From positions 16,769,127 through 16,833,126 of the forward strand of contig CM041092.1 in assembly GCA_023079485.1 (NCBI GenBank): a stretch of 64,000 nt of DNA, written 5' to 3'. Under the pieces are notes generated by a model. It made no database searches. It was given only the letters and a program-made list of their open reading frames with translations, and had not been told where the DNA came from. The stretch comes from Archilochus colubris. Its lineage: Eukaryota > Chordata > Aves > Apodiformes > Trochilidae. How positions within the stretch are numbered: the stretch's first letter is position 1; each line of letters begins with the position of its first letter. The position numbers and the translations under genes were made by a program. Shown one piece after another: positions 1-14,800 of this stretch.

Positions 1-2630
1 TATTCTTTCAATAACAATACTGCTAAATAAAATTTCTAAGTATTCATATCAAGAGGGTCACTCACCTGCACTAAGGCAGTTGTGCTTACTCTAATAAAAA
101 CTACCAGTGATTGGACAACTTGAGTATGATTAAACAAACATGAGAAATGGGGTCTTAAAATTATTTACATCACTCATAAAAATATAATATAATTTTTTTA
201 AATAAAGATTATGTTCATGTGTGTTGGATAATTAAGATCTTCCTACTAGTGTCCACTTTCAATTTCAGTCACATCTAAAACTACTCAAAGTATAAACATC
301 TATAAAACTAGAAAATTGCAAAATATGAGAATTTTTAAATAATTTTGCCCACCTATTGCTGTTGTTGGAAAAGGACAATAAACAACTTTTTTTTTTTTTT
401 AGTCTATTAAGTTAGAAGTCATTTTATAAAGCTCTTAGGCATATAAATTAAACCAGAAGATGACAGGAACCAGGCTTTGTTAAGTTTCAAATACTTCTCA
501 CAGTGTAAGTTTAAGGTGAGTGATAGTTAATTTTATTACACAGTAACTAGCATCGTAACTACTTTTTCTACAAGTTAGCTCAAGAAATAAAATCTTAACA
601 ATTGTGCCCAAAGTACCAAATTAACAATGAAAGTGCTTACTTCTTTGATCAGCAAATTAACACCACGGTTCCTTTACTGTGCCCCTTCAGGCTGCTGTTT
701 TAACAGGCTCTAAAGCAGTACCTACAAGAAGTTTTCTGTTTCTCAGTACAGATTATAAACACTTGCTTATCAAAATAGTGCAAACAGGAACAAAGAAAAG
801 TGCTGTCAATATAAGAAAATTGCAGGGGGGGGAAAGGCAGTTGGACATCATAACCTAGCACAGTTGCTTCAGATAAATCAGTAGTACTTTTCTCAGCACA
901 TCAGACCAAGTGTATTCCTGTTTATCATATATCATACACTGTCACACGGGAAATGGATTTAGTCTTTTACATGTCCTCCTTCATAAAGGCAAATGTGCCT
1001 GTTCTTTGTGCATTAAAAAAGTCTAAAGACTTTTACAAAACAATCAAATTATAAGAGTAATTAATAGATAACATTCTGTGTTCCCTTTTTCCCTTTCTAA
1101 CTTTCTTTGGAGTGCATAGAAAAGGCCACAGTGACACATACAAAAATCAAGTTTAAGTTTTATGTAAAATACTCAAGTATTTTTACCATTTATGTATACA
1201 AGTTTATTTGCCATACATTATTTCTCTTTCTTTTGATATATATCCTCATCTTGTTTCTTGGACAGATGACATATTTCACCAAATGAAGCTAGGCATTTAA
1301 CCCTAGTATATAAAAAAGAGTATTAGGGGAAGTAAATGTCAGGAGGATCTTCTTACAGAGCAAGGAACACTGTTACCACAACACTCCTGTCCGCTGGTGT
1401 CTTAGTGCAACAGATTATAAAAATGGAGTAGATCTTTTCTGTGTTTTGATCTACAAAAAAATCACTCAGGGCTAACTCCAGAGTTAAGCTATAAGACAGA
1501 ATATAGCATGTCTTTGTCTAAATACTACTCTAAGTGCAGGTTTTAAAATCCTATTTAATCAATGCTGGAGTCCAGATTTTGTTGTAAACATTCCTGCTAT
1601 TTGTGCTTTCAAAACTTTGTGAAAGGAGCTGTGAAAAGAAATTGAACCACTTACTTAACAATTATGTCACAACATAAAATGTAACATTCAGGCTTTTGCT
1701 TCTATTGTATCTTGAGTTCCACTTGTGTTAGCAGTTAGCCCTTAATGGGTATTTTTGTTACCCACTACAACCTTCAGGGAAAAAGCGTAGCAATCTGTCA
1801 GACTGCCAAAGTCTCAGGCTTCAAATATTCTGTGTTTATTTAAGTTACTCCTGAAGGGTATGTTTTTAGTACAGGATATTTCCCATAACTCCTTATTAAA
1901 AATGCACATTCTACATTCCAAGGAACATTCCTCTCTCACCACTACAACATGATTTTTTTTGTGTGTCTTTGAGGGAATAAAAAAAAAAATAATTAAAAAA
2001 AATTAATCATAGTATGATCTTTTTCCACTACAACAAGAAAATATAAATTCTAGTTGGGTGGGAATTAATTCTAAGTTGTCTGGTAACTCCTTTCTCCCCT
2101 GCTATATTAAAATTGCTTATATTAAAAACTGCTTCTTAAAGTTTCTACATGAAGATACCTTGTCTCCTATTTATCAGCTTTGTGTACAAGGTAACCCAAT
2201 GCTAGCAGTAAAACCCTTACAGCATATCAAAATGTTACATCATTTGGCATGAAGTTATTAATGGATAATTGTACAAAGTTATGGAATTCATGCACCAGTT
2301 GTAAGTGCATTTGTTAAGGTGACATTGCATGATGTAATATTGGAATTAATAATTCCATTAAAAATTCTTTCCAGTAAAGAGAGAAAATACTGTAAATTTA
2401 AAAATATCACAGAACTCTAGAAATCTTGCACCTTAAATGGCTGTTGACAAATGTAAATAATTACCATTGACTTGATTAAAAATTGCACTTATATAAGAGA
2501 AGAAAATTTAGCCCCCATTAATAACCTTCTTGTTACTTTTCCAAAAATAGCTAATAAAACATCAAGTAGTTAATTCTTTATGGCTTCACATGGTGAAGTT
2601 CATGCTAAGTTGGTCAGAAGGAACAGTCTC
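1..2630 (-). other. LY75: LY75 3' untranslated region and downstream flank
   Basis: This AT-rich stretch follows the stop codon. Reverse-strand AATAAA polyadenylation signals are visible at 1835-1840, 1203-1208 and 532-537, implying 3' UTRs of roughly 0.8, 1.4 or 2.1 kb; which is used cannot be told. No coding exon of the neighbour expected from human synteny (CD302) is recognisable. A short open frame at 2058-2252 has no recognisable features. Confidence 0.6.
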
Positions 2631-2815
2631 TCAATAGTTATCCTTTGTGAACATTTCATCAGTATCCTCATCATTCATTCCTCTTTGATAGTGTACTGAG
2701 GAGAAGGCACTCCAGTGAAGACGCTTCTTTTTATAGAGGTACCATACTAATCCAACAACAAAGACCAAGATAATTAACAGGGCAAATGCTACAGCCACCC
2801 CAGTGTGATTAGAAC
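2631..2815 (-). CDS. LY75: LY75 exon 35: membrane helix and cytoplasmic tail
   Basis: Encodes SNHTG, a 22-residue hydrophobic helix ([19 protein letters not shown] onward), basic KKKR, then the tail ending in a TGA stop at 2631-2633. The tail has FSSVHY (human FSSVRY), the coated-pit uptake signal, and the acidic run NDEDTDE where human has NEDE, the late-endosome targeting element. The last eight residues (EMFTKDNY) differ from the human end (IMLPSFHD). Confidence 0.96.
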
Positions 2816-5800
2816 CTGTAACAGAACAAAGCAAAGTTATTCTTTAAGAGTTTTGGTAGGGCTAATTTTTCATGATGGGATTGATGCTATGGTAGCTATA
2901 CACTAATATTGCATACATTTAATTGAAGTTGAGGAAAATTACTTCATTGTATTAATAGTCTTCATTTAGTGGGAAGTTTGGTTCCCATATGAGTCAGCAT
3001 CTACTAGGATTTTGATAATTCTCTTGTTAATTTCCAAATAATGTTTAAGATGGAAGGGAATTCCACAGGTCAAAAAACCTATTAGTAAATGTTGCACTCA
3101 TTTACAGGTTTGTATACTTCAGAAATCCAAGAAGTTCCTGGTCTCTCTTATAATAAAAGGGAATTATGCTTCCCTTGTACTGAAAAGATTCTGCTGAGGT
3201 CTTCCTTAGCAGCAAAAAGTTAAATGAAATCCTGTATTTCCACTTCAGTGGAAAATCAGGAAGATAACATTTGCTTGCTTAATGCTTAGGTAACTGCTCT
3301 CTCACACAGAGTGTGAGGAAGTAACATGAGGCCCAAATGTTTCTTGAGCCATGGGGCACCATTTTCAGAAGCCTCCTCAAGACTGAAAATGCAGACAGTA
3401 GCTGCTTACATGGTGTCTCTCACAAACAGAAGCTTTTCTGTTCCCGTCTGCACACACCCACCTCAGATGTGAGTGTGGTGAGAATCGATAGCACCTACTC
3501 TGTGCTTTTAAGTGGAAATTTAATTTCTGTCCCTTACCCTTTAATAGAATAGCAGGAGCCAGGAGAAGCAGCTTCCTGGAGAATTTGTACCTGAATGTAA
3601 TTTTATGACAGAACAGAAGCAGAAGACTCTTGCTTAGACAGAGGTATTTGATAGGTTCTTTCCTGAATCGCACTTTAATAATTTCAACACAGACTTTTCT
3701 CACAAAAAAATAAAAATCCTTAATATAGTCATTTCCACATTAAGAATCAATGATTCCATACCTGTAGGAGCTTTACAAACCACTCTGCTTTGACTACGAC
3801 TGCAGTCAACTTTTGACCATGTGCCAGTTGTAGACAGGATAACACTGCATTTTTCATTGACTTCTGCAGTTTTATTTTCCCAGTTGGCATAATTAACTGA
3901 TGAACCATCAAGCCAGTTCAGGGACTGATCTGTTGGGAAAAAAAATGCTTCGCTTAGATCACCAAAACATGCTGCAATGCTACATGATATCATCCACAAT
4001 CTATTAATTTCTTTACACTGGTAAAAAGAACAGGGCTGAGTATCCCACATATTAAAAGCAGTTAGTATGAACATATACACCTCCAGATCTTTAGCTTTTG
4101 ATGCATTTACTGCTCAGCCATTAGGAATCAATGACAGTGTTGGGGAAAATGAATTTCAGTAACTTCTGATTCTCTTTAACTGTGCAACAGGAAGCAGCTT
4201 AAACTACAATGAAGTCCAAAGGGCTTTATGATGCTAAATGAGGGATTACATCCTCAGGCAGAAGGTACTATAGGGTAACAACACTACAAAACTATATTCT
4301 TATTTAAGGATTTATGCATTTTTATTTACCACACAAAACACAGGTTCATATACGTGGTTGCCACTTCTTACCCTTAGAGCTCTGAGCCAGGCCCAGCCAT
4401 ACGTTCTTGGTGATGAGATCATTTTCCTTTATGTGCATGCTCACAAATGCATTTTCTTCAGCATCCACTATGGTCAGAAGGGTTGCTGATGGATCTAAGG
4501 GGAAGAGGGCATTGGTCAGACAACTTCAGAAATTTTCCATTGTGCTTATGAACTTTCCTTGAAGTAACCTGCAGAATAAAGACATACCTACCCCTTAATA
4601 TACAGCATGGTACACAAGATGATTGCTTATTCAAGCAGGTCATAGAAAATAAATGGGAGTGAACTTACTGGAGCTGTTAACTATATATGAAAGATATCAA
4701 AAGATATGCCATATTCAGACTCCCTAGTCTTGTCCATGTAATAAACCCTTTTCAAAAATACAGTTGAACAAAAGCTCATCATTCTTATTAGTCAAGTTGA
4801 TTTCTAAATAAATCCCTCATTGGGCCTCAGGATTTATATACCATGTTATAGCAGTTAAGGAGCAAAAGGAAGAAAACAGTATACTGGAGACAGACTCAGA
4901 GTATACCAATTGTTTACAAGTATATGCAAATGAAAGCCAGAAAATTTAGAAAAAGATCACTTTTCTTTCAACTAACGGCCAGCTGGGACTTAACAGAAGA
5001 CTGCATCCAGGAGGAGGATGACCTTTTCTTTTTCACTTTACATAGCAAGTTCAACTTCACCTAATAATGTAATTCAATCAAAAAATTCTAAGGTAAGAAG
5101 GTAATGAAACATTCTGTACACAAGACTTCTTAACATCATCTTCCGTAGCACAACTCTGCACATATGAAAGAAGAAAAGGAAAGTCTTTAAAATTTATCAT
5201 GAAGTCTTAGTGAAATATGCTTGAATAATACCTATAAAACACATGATTTCAATTGTTTGATAGGTTAGCAAGTTTCCTACAAGCAGGCAGCTAATGAAAA
5301 AATATAATAAGAAAGCTCTGCTCATAGCACTAACTTCATTATAAAGTTAATTGTATGCAAATAAAGCCTCAAATTTCTGAATCCTCTGTCAATGGCTATT
5401 TACATTTTACTTGCAGGTATCTGCCAAACAACCTGCTAGCACATTGCAGTGTTTTATCAGGAACTTTTATCAGATGTTCAAATATAAAGCTTGCTATTAC
5501 TTTTCCTAAACTAAAGCAGCACAAAAGCTGAAAAGCTTAACCAGTGTAGGTTTTTTGGTTGTAAGGTTTTATTTCTCTTTGAATAGTAGACTAATTTTAT
5601 AAGTTGTAATGCAATAAAGCATATAAACATACTCAGTTTCTGGCAGACTTTCTTAGCATCTTCTACATTATATACTGAATAATTGTAGAATGCCATGTCA
5701 AATGCATAACAATGATCCTTATACTGTATCCATTCTAGGGTACCACCAAGCTGCGGGCATGCTGGGGCTCTGCTCGCTTGCTTTGGCTGTAATTGCCTGT

Positions 5801-8800
5801 CTGCAAAGACAAAGAAAAGAACGTTATTTTCTGCCACAGGACTTTATGCATAGTCTTTTTGTAGTAATAGGACAGTGACTATCAAAAAGGACTGCTTCTC
5901 CAGCTACCATGACACTATTAGTTTACATTCCTTCTTTATGTTCTGTTCTATTTATTTGAGAATGAGCACAAGACAAGTCCCAAACACTTGGAAACCATTT
6001 TTCTTGCCTTTTAAGGGAGTTTGCAGTTTGGTGTACGTGTTTGTTAAGGATTTTGATTCAGAAAAGATCCATACAGTTTGATATTTGTATCACAGGTGAT
6101 CGAAAATGACTACAATTGTTTCAGATTTTCATCCCTGTATTGGAGATAATTAGCCTCCCTTAAGTATTAAAAACGGTTTTATTTTTCCCGGTAGACAACT
6201 CCTGTTAAAGATGCAATTATGTGTAGTATTTCACCCTTCATTTCCAGTTCTAAATATAACAGGTAAAGATATGACAAGACATAAAACAATTACACAAAAC
6301 ATTAAAAATAGCACTTACTATTTGGAGGACTATAGCAAATGGCACCTTCAGCAACATTTGTACATTTTGTACGGTTCCAAGATCCTTTAGTATCCAAGAG
6401 AACACAGTTCTCAGTAGTATTTGAGTTTTCTAGTTCCCAAGGATAGTAGTCAAAGTCACTTCCATCTGACCATTCAAAATTAGTTTTACTTCCCTAATGA
6501 AAGAAAGAATCCCACAACTTTTAAACCACAGCATATAGCTGTGGTTTAAATCATAGTAATCATTAGTAAGTCATGTAGTAATACTTATCCCCTGCAGAGT
6601 AATAAAATAAAGTGCAAGTGTCCTCATTTTCTAAATCCATACTAAATAGATGTACAACATAGTTTGCATTTTCAAATCAATTCTTAACATTATTTGTGGG
6701 AACAGAGAAAGTGTCATGTTTGTAAGTTTAACCCTGCAGTGTGCTGTAGTGAAATAAGGCAACCAGGTGCCACTACTTTCCAGGGAGTGGTATGATCTTG
6801 TGTTAAGCCCACCTGTGCCTAATTAGGGTGGGCCCCCTAACCCTGCTCATGTGCAGTGGGGGCCCACCCTAATTAGGCACAAGTAGGCTTAACACAAGAT
6901 CATGCCACTCCCTGGGAATTAGTGGCACTTGGTTGCCTTATTTCACTACAGTGTGCTTTGTTCTATTCTACAGGAAACATTTTACTTCATTTCATCCTGC
7001 TGTTTCATTTAAGAATTCTGTCCTTCTTGCTATAGATATTATTAGGTATGTTGAAAACTGCTCAACTGTTGAGATGGCCTCACTGAGTAAAGCTGGGCAG
7101 CTCAGGAAAAGTTTGCTGTGTCTGCTCCTTCAGATACACTGCTGGAAATTCCTGACAATGACAGGTCAAGTTGTGAGAAGGGGAAGGACCCACTCAGACC
7201 AAAGGATGGGCAGAGGTAGCAATATTGTGGATAGAAATTGCTAAGGAATGTGGCTGCATTCACTAAAATTTAATATGCTATTACTCTATGGTGCTCTATT
7301 ACAAGGGATTAAAAAGTAGGTAATTTAATACATGGATTAGAAATTCCAAGAAACTGGAAGAAAATATTTCATATCCTGTTCAGAAAATAATTTCTAAGCT
7401 GTTACTGAGATTACCAGCAGTATGCACTTACATCATGAATTGACAACCCAAGCCACAGAGGGTAGCCATCCTGCTTGACAATATCTTCTAGAAATATCTG
7501 TTGTGATTCACTGTGCACACTTGCTAAATCATTCCTGTTTTGCTTGCATTCTCTCAATGCCTCATACCACGTCAACTTCTTCTGAAGGATCCTGTATGTT
7601 CTGTTTCCATGTGGAATAGACTCAGGCAATGGAGGCTTGTGCTGCTGAGGTCCTGTTTCAAAGAATAAAAGAACAAGTTCTGTGCACTTCATTCAGGTTA
7701 TTGGGAAAATACTGAAAGCATTAAAATACATCTATAGTGAATGTAATCCAAGCATTAAAGTGTTCAGTACAAGCCCCTTATATCAATTTAAGTTATCTTT
7801 TGCTACTTTAAACACTGTGAGCAGTTGATGTAGTACAGAAAACACATTCCTCCTGATGAGAATATTACAGCTGTGATGCCCAGACTGATCACATAACCCC
7901 AGAAGCCCATGACAGCTGTGCCATGGGTTTCACTGGGAGCAAACCCAAAGCCTAATACAGTAGGTACTGCAGAATCAGGGCTTAACTGATGACCCTCATT
8001 CAACACCAGACACACATCTATACAGCTTACCCCTTTCAATTTTACAGGCGAGAATACTGTACACATTATAGTGATGACCATGCCAACTTTGAGAATAATT
8101 ATAAATATCCCAAAACCCATCAAGATTTACACCAGCAAAAAAACTGTTCTTCTTTATGTTAGGTCTTCCCAGCCTCCAGTTATTGTAAGTCAGATGAGTT
8201 TCATCATACCACTTGAGAACTTTATCTGTGGAAAATATTATATATTTATTAAAATATTGACACACACACATATATACACACACACACACACACACCAATA
8301 TATACCAATATACCATCTAACTCTAACTATATTAATGACATAAACAGATATTCACTTAGAAAAAAAATGCAGTGAAACTCTAAATTTACTGTAAATCAGT
8401 CCCATATACAATGTTAACTATATTGGCATTACTCATCCAGGTCCTTTTGAGTCCTGCTTTCCAGTGAAATCAAATCTAGACTAAACAGAACATACTGAGT
8501 CTAATTGCCATGCCAAGAGAAAACATATCCAATAATTTTCCTCTAAGATAAATACAAATATCAAGCATATTATACTTTTGCTATCAGTTTGACCTTTACT
8601 GTACACTGAAACATGTAAGAAACATACACTTAATGGTGCAAAACTTGTCTCCAGTCCATTTAAAAAGAAAGAACACTTTAATTCTTACCATTGTCATCGT
8701 AAATCACACCCAGCCAGACCCACATAGCCAGACCACTGAATGAACGAAGCTGCTCAGTTACAAAGTTGTTCTCCTCTTCATCTCTAACATTCAGAACAAA

Positions 8801-11800
8801 TGCTTCTGGGTCTGTTGAAATTTTTTGTAAATTACTTTCTTACAAATTCATGTTTCTGTACAAAATAAATACTTTTTTCTATTATTATTAGTAACTATTA
8901 CAGATAGGACAAAAGTATGTAAAAGCTAGACCTTTACAACATAATAACTAAATGATCAGTGTGAAAAACGTTTTCAAAGGTATTATCAACTATGCTTCCT
9001 CTGGTTTTCTGGCTGAAATACATGAGGTCTAGAAACATTTATGGATCCTATTGTCACTTTAAGTTGTATGTAGTAAAAATTCTCTGCATAGAACATAAAA
9101 ATGTCAGCAATCTTTCATGATTTCCTTGAATTAATTTCCTTTCCATGATTTCTCCATGATAGTGGAGAAACTATACTAAGACATTCAATTCACAGAAAAT
9201 AAGAACAGTTTCTGGAAAGATGAGTGAGTTGCCACAAAAACTGGTTTAATATAAGAGAAAAGCTGTTCCTAAGTTTATGCTTTGTTCAGGATGGACAGGA
9301 AAAGCCCACATGCTTTTCTGAATTGAACCATTCTCAATCTATTCAGTTTGTTCCCCTAAATGAGGAGTGGAAAAAAACCAAACCGAACCAAATGCAAAAA
9401 CCTAAACAAATATGACTGTAAATCTGCAATGTTGCCAAGGGGATGACAATTACACCCAAGCTATTTAAAATTTGTGTATTATAGAGGGAAAAAACCCCAA
9501 ACCTTCATTTTTTTTCAGAGATCTCGGAATTCAATGGTTCCTGGCCATCTCTCTCAACTTCTCCTACCCATGCTGTGCCACTTCTTATGCAAGGGCAAAC
9601 AGCATTAGGCAGTATAATCCTAATGAACATTTCCAAGTACTACAACATTTCTCAACAATCACTTTGCTGCCATTGTAAGACAGTGACTCAGATCTAAAAT
9701 TCCTCACCCTCAAAGCTGATAGAAGTCCAAAAATACCTGTAATATGACAAAGTACTTACTCATTTTCTTGCATAAATGATGAGCTTCTTGAGACTTCATT
9801 TCTCTCCATCTGTTTTTTGTTATCATGAAAGTATAACAATTGTTTCTAAATGATATCCAGGGTGTATTTTTAATTTTATGTGGGCACTTAACTTGTGTCA
9901 CTTGTTCTTTTTCAATCTTTTCTAAGGAAAGGAAAGAAGACATTCAGGACATCACTTATTAATAACAATGCCTGACATATCACATGTTACTTTCAGGTAC
10001 CATTTAAAAATGTGCGAGACATCGGGCCATCCTTGAAATGTGTAATTGCTTGCAGTTTGCTCCTGATGGTGAGTTTTTTAATGTAAGAAAACCAGCAGTA
10101 ACCATTATTGAAGAGTAGATGCTTAAAACTTTTCACAATTGTTACATTATAGAGGTTTAATAATGAAATCCCCATATAGAAGTGCTAAGTGTGGGCCAAT
10201 AACTAAAAGCTCTTGCCTCTTGTACGAAGGTAGATCACTAAAACAAATAAGCTAATTCATAGCTAGCAATACAGCATAATTCCATGGCTTCATCCAATAC
10301 CTGAAGAGTGAGAAACACTCTTCCTGGAATAGCTTAGAATGCAAGCACAAAATAGTTAAGGATATCCTAACATCAAGTATACACTTTACTGAGACTAAGT
10401 ATGTACAACGACAGCTTAACTGTGTCCTCTCTGGAGGAAAGAAAAATAAAATTGTAATAGTCTCAGAAGGAAGAAAACTGTCATGATCTCTTAGAAAGAT
10501 TTTTATTTTTTAGAATAGGGCTCCAAAAGATGTCCCGCATTATATCCCTAACTGTCTTGCTATAGTGTGAACCTCAGATTACATTAGTTTACACATTTCA
10601 ATTCAGTGTCTGCCTGCTGTCTTTCTTCTCCATATAGTCATGTACCTCCTCCCTGTATAGATTTCCATGTCTGATGAGATTTCAGGATGTTCCAATTGTA
10701 AGATGTAAATAGTACAGAGGTAGCTGAATTTTCTTCCACATGCTAGTCTGAGAGATCAGTAAGAACCAATCTCATGGAGACTGTAAAAGGTAGAATCAGT
10801 TGGCAAAATGAAGAGTACAGTCTGGCTCAAAGCATCCATGCCAAATTCATTCGCAAGTAACATGTGGACTAAGACCAAGAGGTGTATGCCTTCCTATTTC
10901 AAATCTGTTTCTTCTTTCCTGGCATGCAAGTCAGCCTGCCTGAGGAAATGTATCCTTAAAAAAGTTGTATATTTGAAGTTACAAATGCGAATTATCAAAT
11001 ATGCTTCATAATAAAACAAAATTCAGCTTTTATAAATATTATGCTAGGATACATACTTTCTGATGTGTAGCAAATAGCACCTCGATTTTCAGAGGAACAG
11101 TCAGAAGTTTTCCAGAAGCCATCAGTGTCCAAAAACACACATTCTTCTCCTGTTTCCTCATCATCTTCAGACCAGTGACTGAAACTAACGTGTTTCCCAT
11201 CCAGCCAGCCATAATGTTTTCCACCCTAGCATTGTATAAACAAAAGAGGTGGCTACATAGCAAATTATATTAGGTACAGAAAATGACATGATAATATATT
11301 TACATTGATTAGACATTTACAGTGCCTCTGGTGAGAACTATAAGTGTTCTACTACCCTCACGATCTGATCTGCTGCTCACAACATAACAAACTTTGTTAC
11401 TTGAAGTTTCACATTTGCAAAAATGTGAATTAGCAGAAGTGGATGGCAAATTAGCAAACAGTGATGTTTAACTTCTATGCTGATGGAGTAAAGCCTGGCA
11501 ATGACATGCCCAAATTGCATCATTTGCACCTGCAGATCAATATATAATATAATATATATAATTATCTGGTCTTGGAAAACTGATAATATCTGAGCATAAG
11601 GTCTCATCTCAGTTACTCCACGCTGAGTTGAAAGTAATCTATTAATAATGTAAGTGAATTAATAAATCAGATGTATTCCTGCCCTGGGGGATGCAGGAAG
11701 ATTAAGAAAAAACCCACATAAAACACGCATGCCATCCTTTAAGAATATTCCATTTTAAAATTTTCATCAGGAAATCCCCTTGCTACTTTCTAATGTAACT

Positions 11801-14800
11801 TATCTAGTATCTTTCTTTTGTGTCTATGATTCCGGCACTGGAGTAACAAGTTTTGTTGACCAGTTTCATTATATTTTCCTTTCATGTGATTTTTTAATTG
11901 TGCCCAAATAAGAAAGTGTTGCAATAGTGAAAAGCCAGTGCATGCCTGAATTGTATGCAGAAATTAACTTTTCATTGCATTTCCTTATGCCAGCTTCTCC
12001 ATCACACAACTCTAAAAGTTAATTTAAGTTACAATCTGAGGGGAATCTAAAACTTACATCTCTGCTGAAGAGTCCAGTCCACAGTGGGTAATTGTGAAGG
12101 GCAGCCTGAACAGCCAGGAAAGCCTGCTGGAACTGATCTGTGATGCTAACCAGCTGCATCTTGTTACTTATGCACTCAGCCATTGCATCATTCCAGGACA
12201 AATTTTTCAGAATTACCATGTACTGAACATTTTGGTAGTTCAATGTTTCATTAAGGACTTGCTCTGTCTGATTGTCAGCAGTTCCTACATATAAGAAAGA
12301 AATCTAATTATTAGGTGGTTAAACACTGTAGCACATTTTAAACTCTCAATTTCTCTATAACAAACAGAAAAACCTGTTTGAATTCCTTGTGGAAAAAAAA
12401 ATATTTTCTTAGGCAGTAGACTATGCTAATGATTACTGCTAGAAGCACCTATCTTTGACACTTTAGATAGAAAATACATAAAAGGAAATAAAAGATTATT
12501 ATTTTCAGCCAATCTGTTTTTATGTATCTTTCTCTCAAATTAGGTTCACATTTTGGAGGTTGTAGAGTCTCCTTCCCTGAAGACATTCAAAGCCCACCCA
12601 GACACATTCCTGTGTGACCTGCTATAGGTGACTCTGCTCTGGCAGTGGGGTTTGGACTAGATGACCTTTTGAGGTCCTTTCTAACCCCTAATTTTCTATG
12701 ATTCTATGATCTTTTCATATTTACTATCATTAGCTAACTGCTAGATACTGCTAAGAATTCTATTTATTGAATTAAAAATGTATTCTATAACTTAAATACA
12801 TAAATGGGGGAAAGCAACTTCTCTCTGCTGCAATATAGCAGCAGCTAAACTTGGCCCATTTTTCTCTTTGGAGCATGTGAATGTATGTTTATGCAAAATT
12901 ATTTTGCCACAAAACTTGTCTATGCATATCTTACAGTGCACAGCACAGTCCCAGAATTCCTTACTGTAATCCGTGGGTATAGTAGAAATTGATTTTGCCT
13001 CTACATGTGCTTAACTAATTACAGAAGATCCACCTTGTATAGGGAGGGGTATAATCACTGTTCATGCACTAAGCACTGAGTGTTATCAGTTATGAGCATC
13101 ACACTGAAGTCACACAACTCACCCATGCAGACCAGCTGCAGTTAATAGAAGATGGAAACATGGGTGGTAAATTCAAGCATGCAAACCTGATAATCCCCAA
13201 CATTTTATATACAACCAAAAATAAATTTGCTTTCCAAAAGGGAGAAAACACCTGATATTTAAAATATCTCAAGTACAAAAAGGCTCACTGAGTAGGGGAT
13301 GGGAGGGGGAAATCACTCTAGAACTAACTGGCTGACAGAGACATTTTTCAAAACATAAGAAGACATAAACATAGTATTAATTTGATATTTATATGCAATT
13401 TACAGCTTTCAGTAGATCAGAAAAGTGACAAGGCTGAAACAGATTGTTTGAAGTGGCTTGTGTCTGCTGCCAAATGCTTTCACTTAGTAAACAGCTACAA
13501 AAAAGAACCATACAAAGGTGCCATAACAACACATCAAGGGGTACCAAATTGGAGACAAGGTAGTCAGGAAAAGTGTCAATTCCTTAAAGAAGTAATTGCC
13601 AGTTGTTAACATCTCAAGAAGTTCTGCAAATTATAATCATGTCACAACTTCTAACGAAGCAGAATTGTTATTTTCCCTAGGATAAAGCCTTAGCTGGGCA
13701 ACTTGGACTCTCTTACAGCTGTCCCCACACTCTGCTGAGGTCCTTTCCAACCTTAATTTTCCCTAGATCCCTAAGACCATGATGATATAAGACCAGAACA
13801 TACCAGGACCCCATTCTCTGGCAGCCTCGACCCCCTTATCATTATACCTTCTACAGCTGGGGTGAGGAAGAAGTGCTTCATAATTTAGATTGGGGTGACT
13901 AACAATATATTGATCTACACAGCTATACAGTCTACCTCCTATTAATAAAAATCCACCTTTCAAATTTTTTTGACTACATCCCTTCCATCAAGATTTCTCA
14001 TGTGGACACTTGTAATTTTTGAAGCATTTGACACTGAATTAAAGATTTTTTAAATCTTTTTTTTTAAAGATAGCATGTTAATTACCTAAAAGGTTTATTT
14101 ACATAGAGGAGAATACTCAGAAGTGGGTATGCTGAAGAGTAGCATATAGCAGCAAATTAGTGTGTTTATAAGCTATGTGCTTTTGATCTGATTCCAGTAC
14201 TTCGTGTCGACCAACCCATATGGCAACATCAGAATAGTATTTTTAGTTCAGATCAAGAAAAACTACTCATGACAACAGATCTGTAAGAAGCTAGGGAAAG
14301 CTGCATCCCTCAAAACTATGTATGCCCTCCAAGTTTGCTCAGGAATACTTCATATTCTGTTAGTGCTAAAAAAAACCCAAAACACAGGATACATTTCAGT
14401 AGGATGAAAATGTTGTGACACTCCATCCCAGGACTTCTCAATTCCATTTTTCTGAAGAGGAAAAAGGAATCACTTGTTTCACCCCTTGACATAAATGACC
14501 TCTATACCCACAGAACACTAAAGCCCCGAATACTGAAGTATGGTTCCACTGGAACCACACAGGGTCTCTGAAGGAAAGAGATGCCTTCTGAGCTCAGCTA
14601 TGAAAAATGGAGGAGAAAATTCTGAATGACTGATAGAATAGGTCTTAGATCATTCTCCACACTCTGCTTTTCCAAAATTTACCTGCTTAGTCTCCACAAG
14701 AATCTTGCTTTTCAAGTGCAACAATTTACATGCATTAAAAGGTCTCTTGGCACATGCACCTTAATCGCAAACTCTGGCTGTGATTTATATTGACTCTTCA

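Noticed and set aside
1..2630. CD302 exons downstream of LY75, as in humans
   Set aside because: No lectin or membrane exon resembling CD302 is readable here; it probably lies beyond the window.
8071..8343. A 90-codon plus-strand open frame containing a His-Thr repeat
   Set aside because: The repeat is the translated CA microsatellite, and the rest is antisense to LY75 exon 29.
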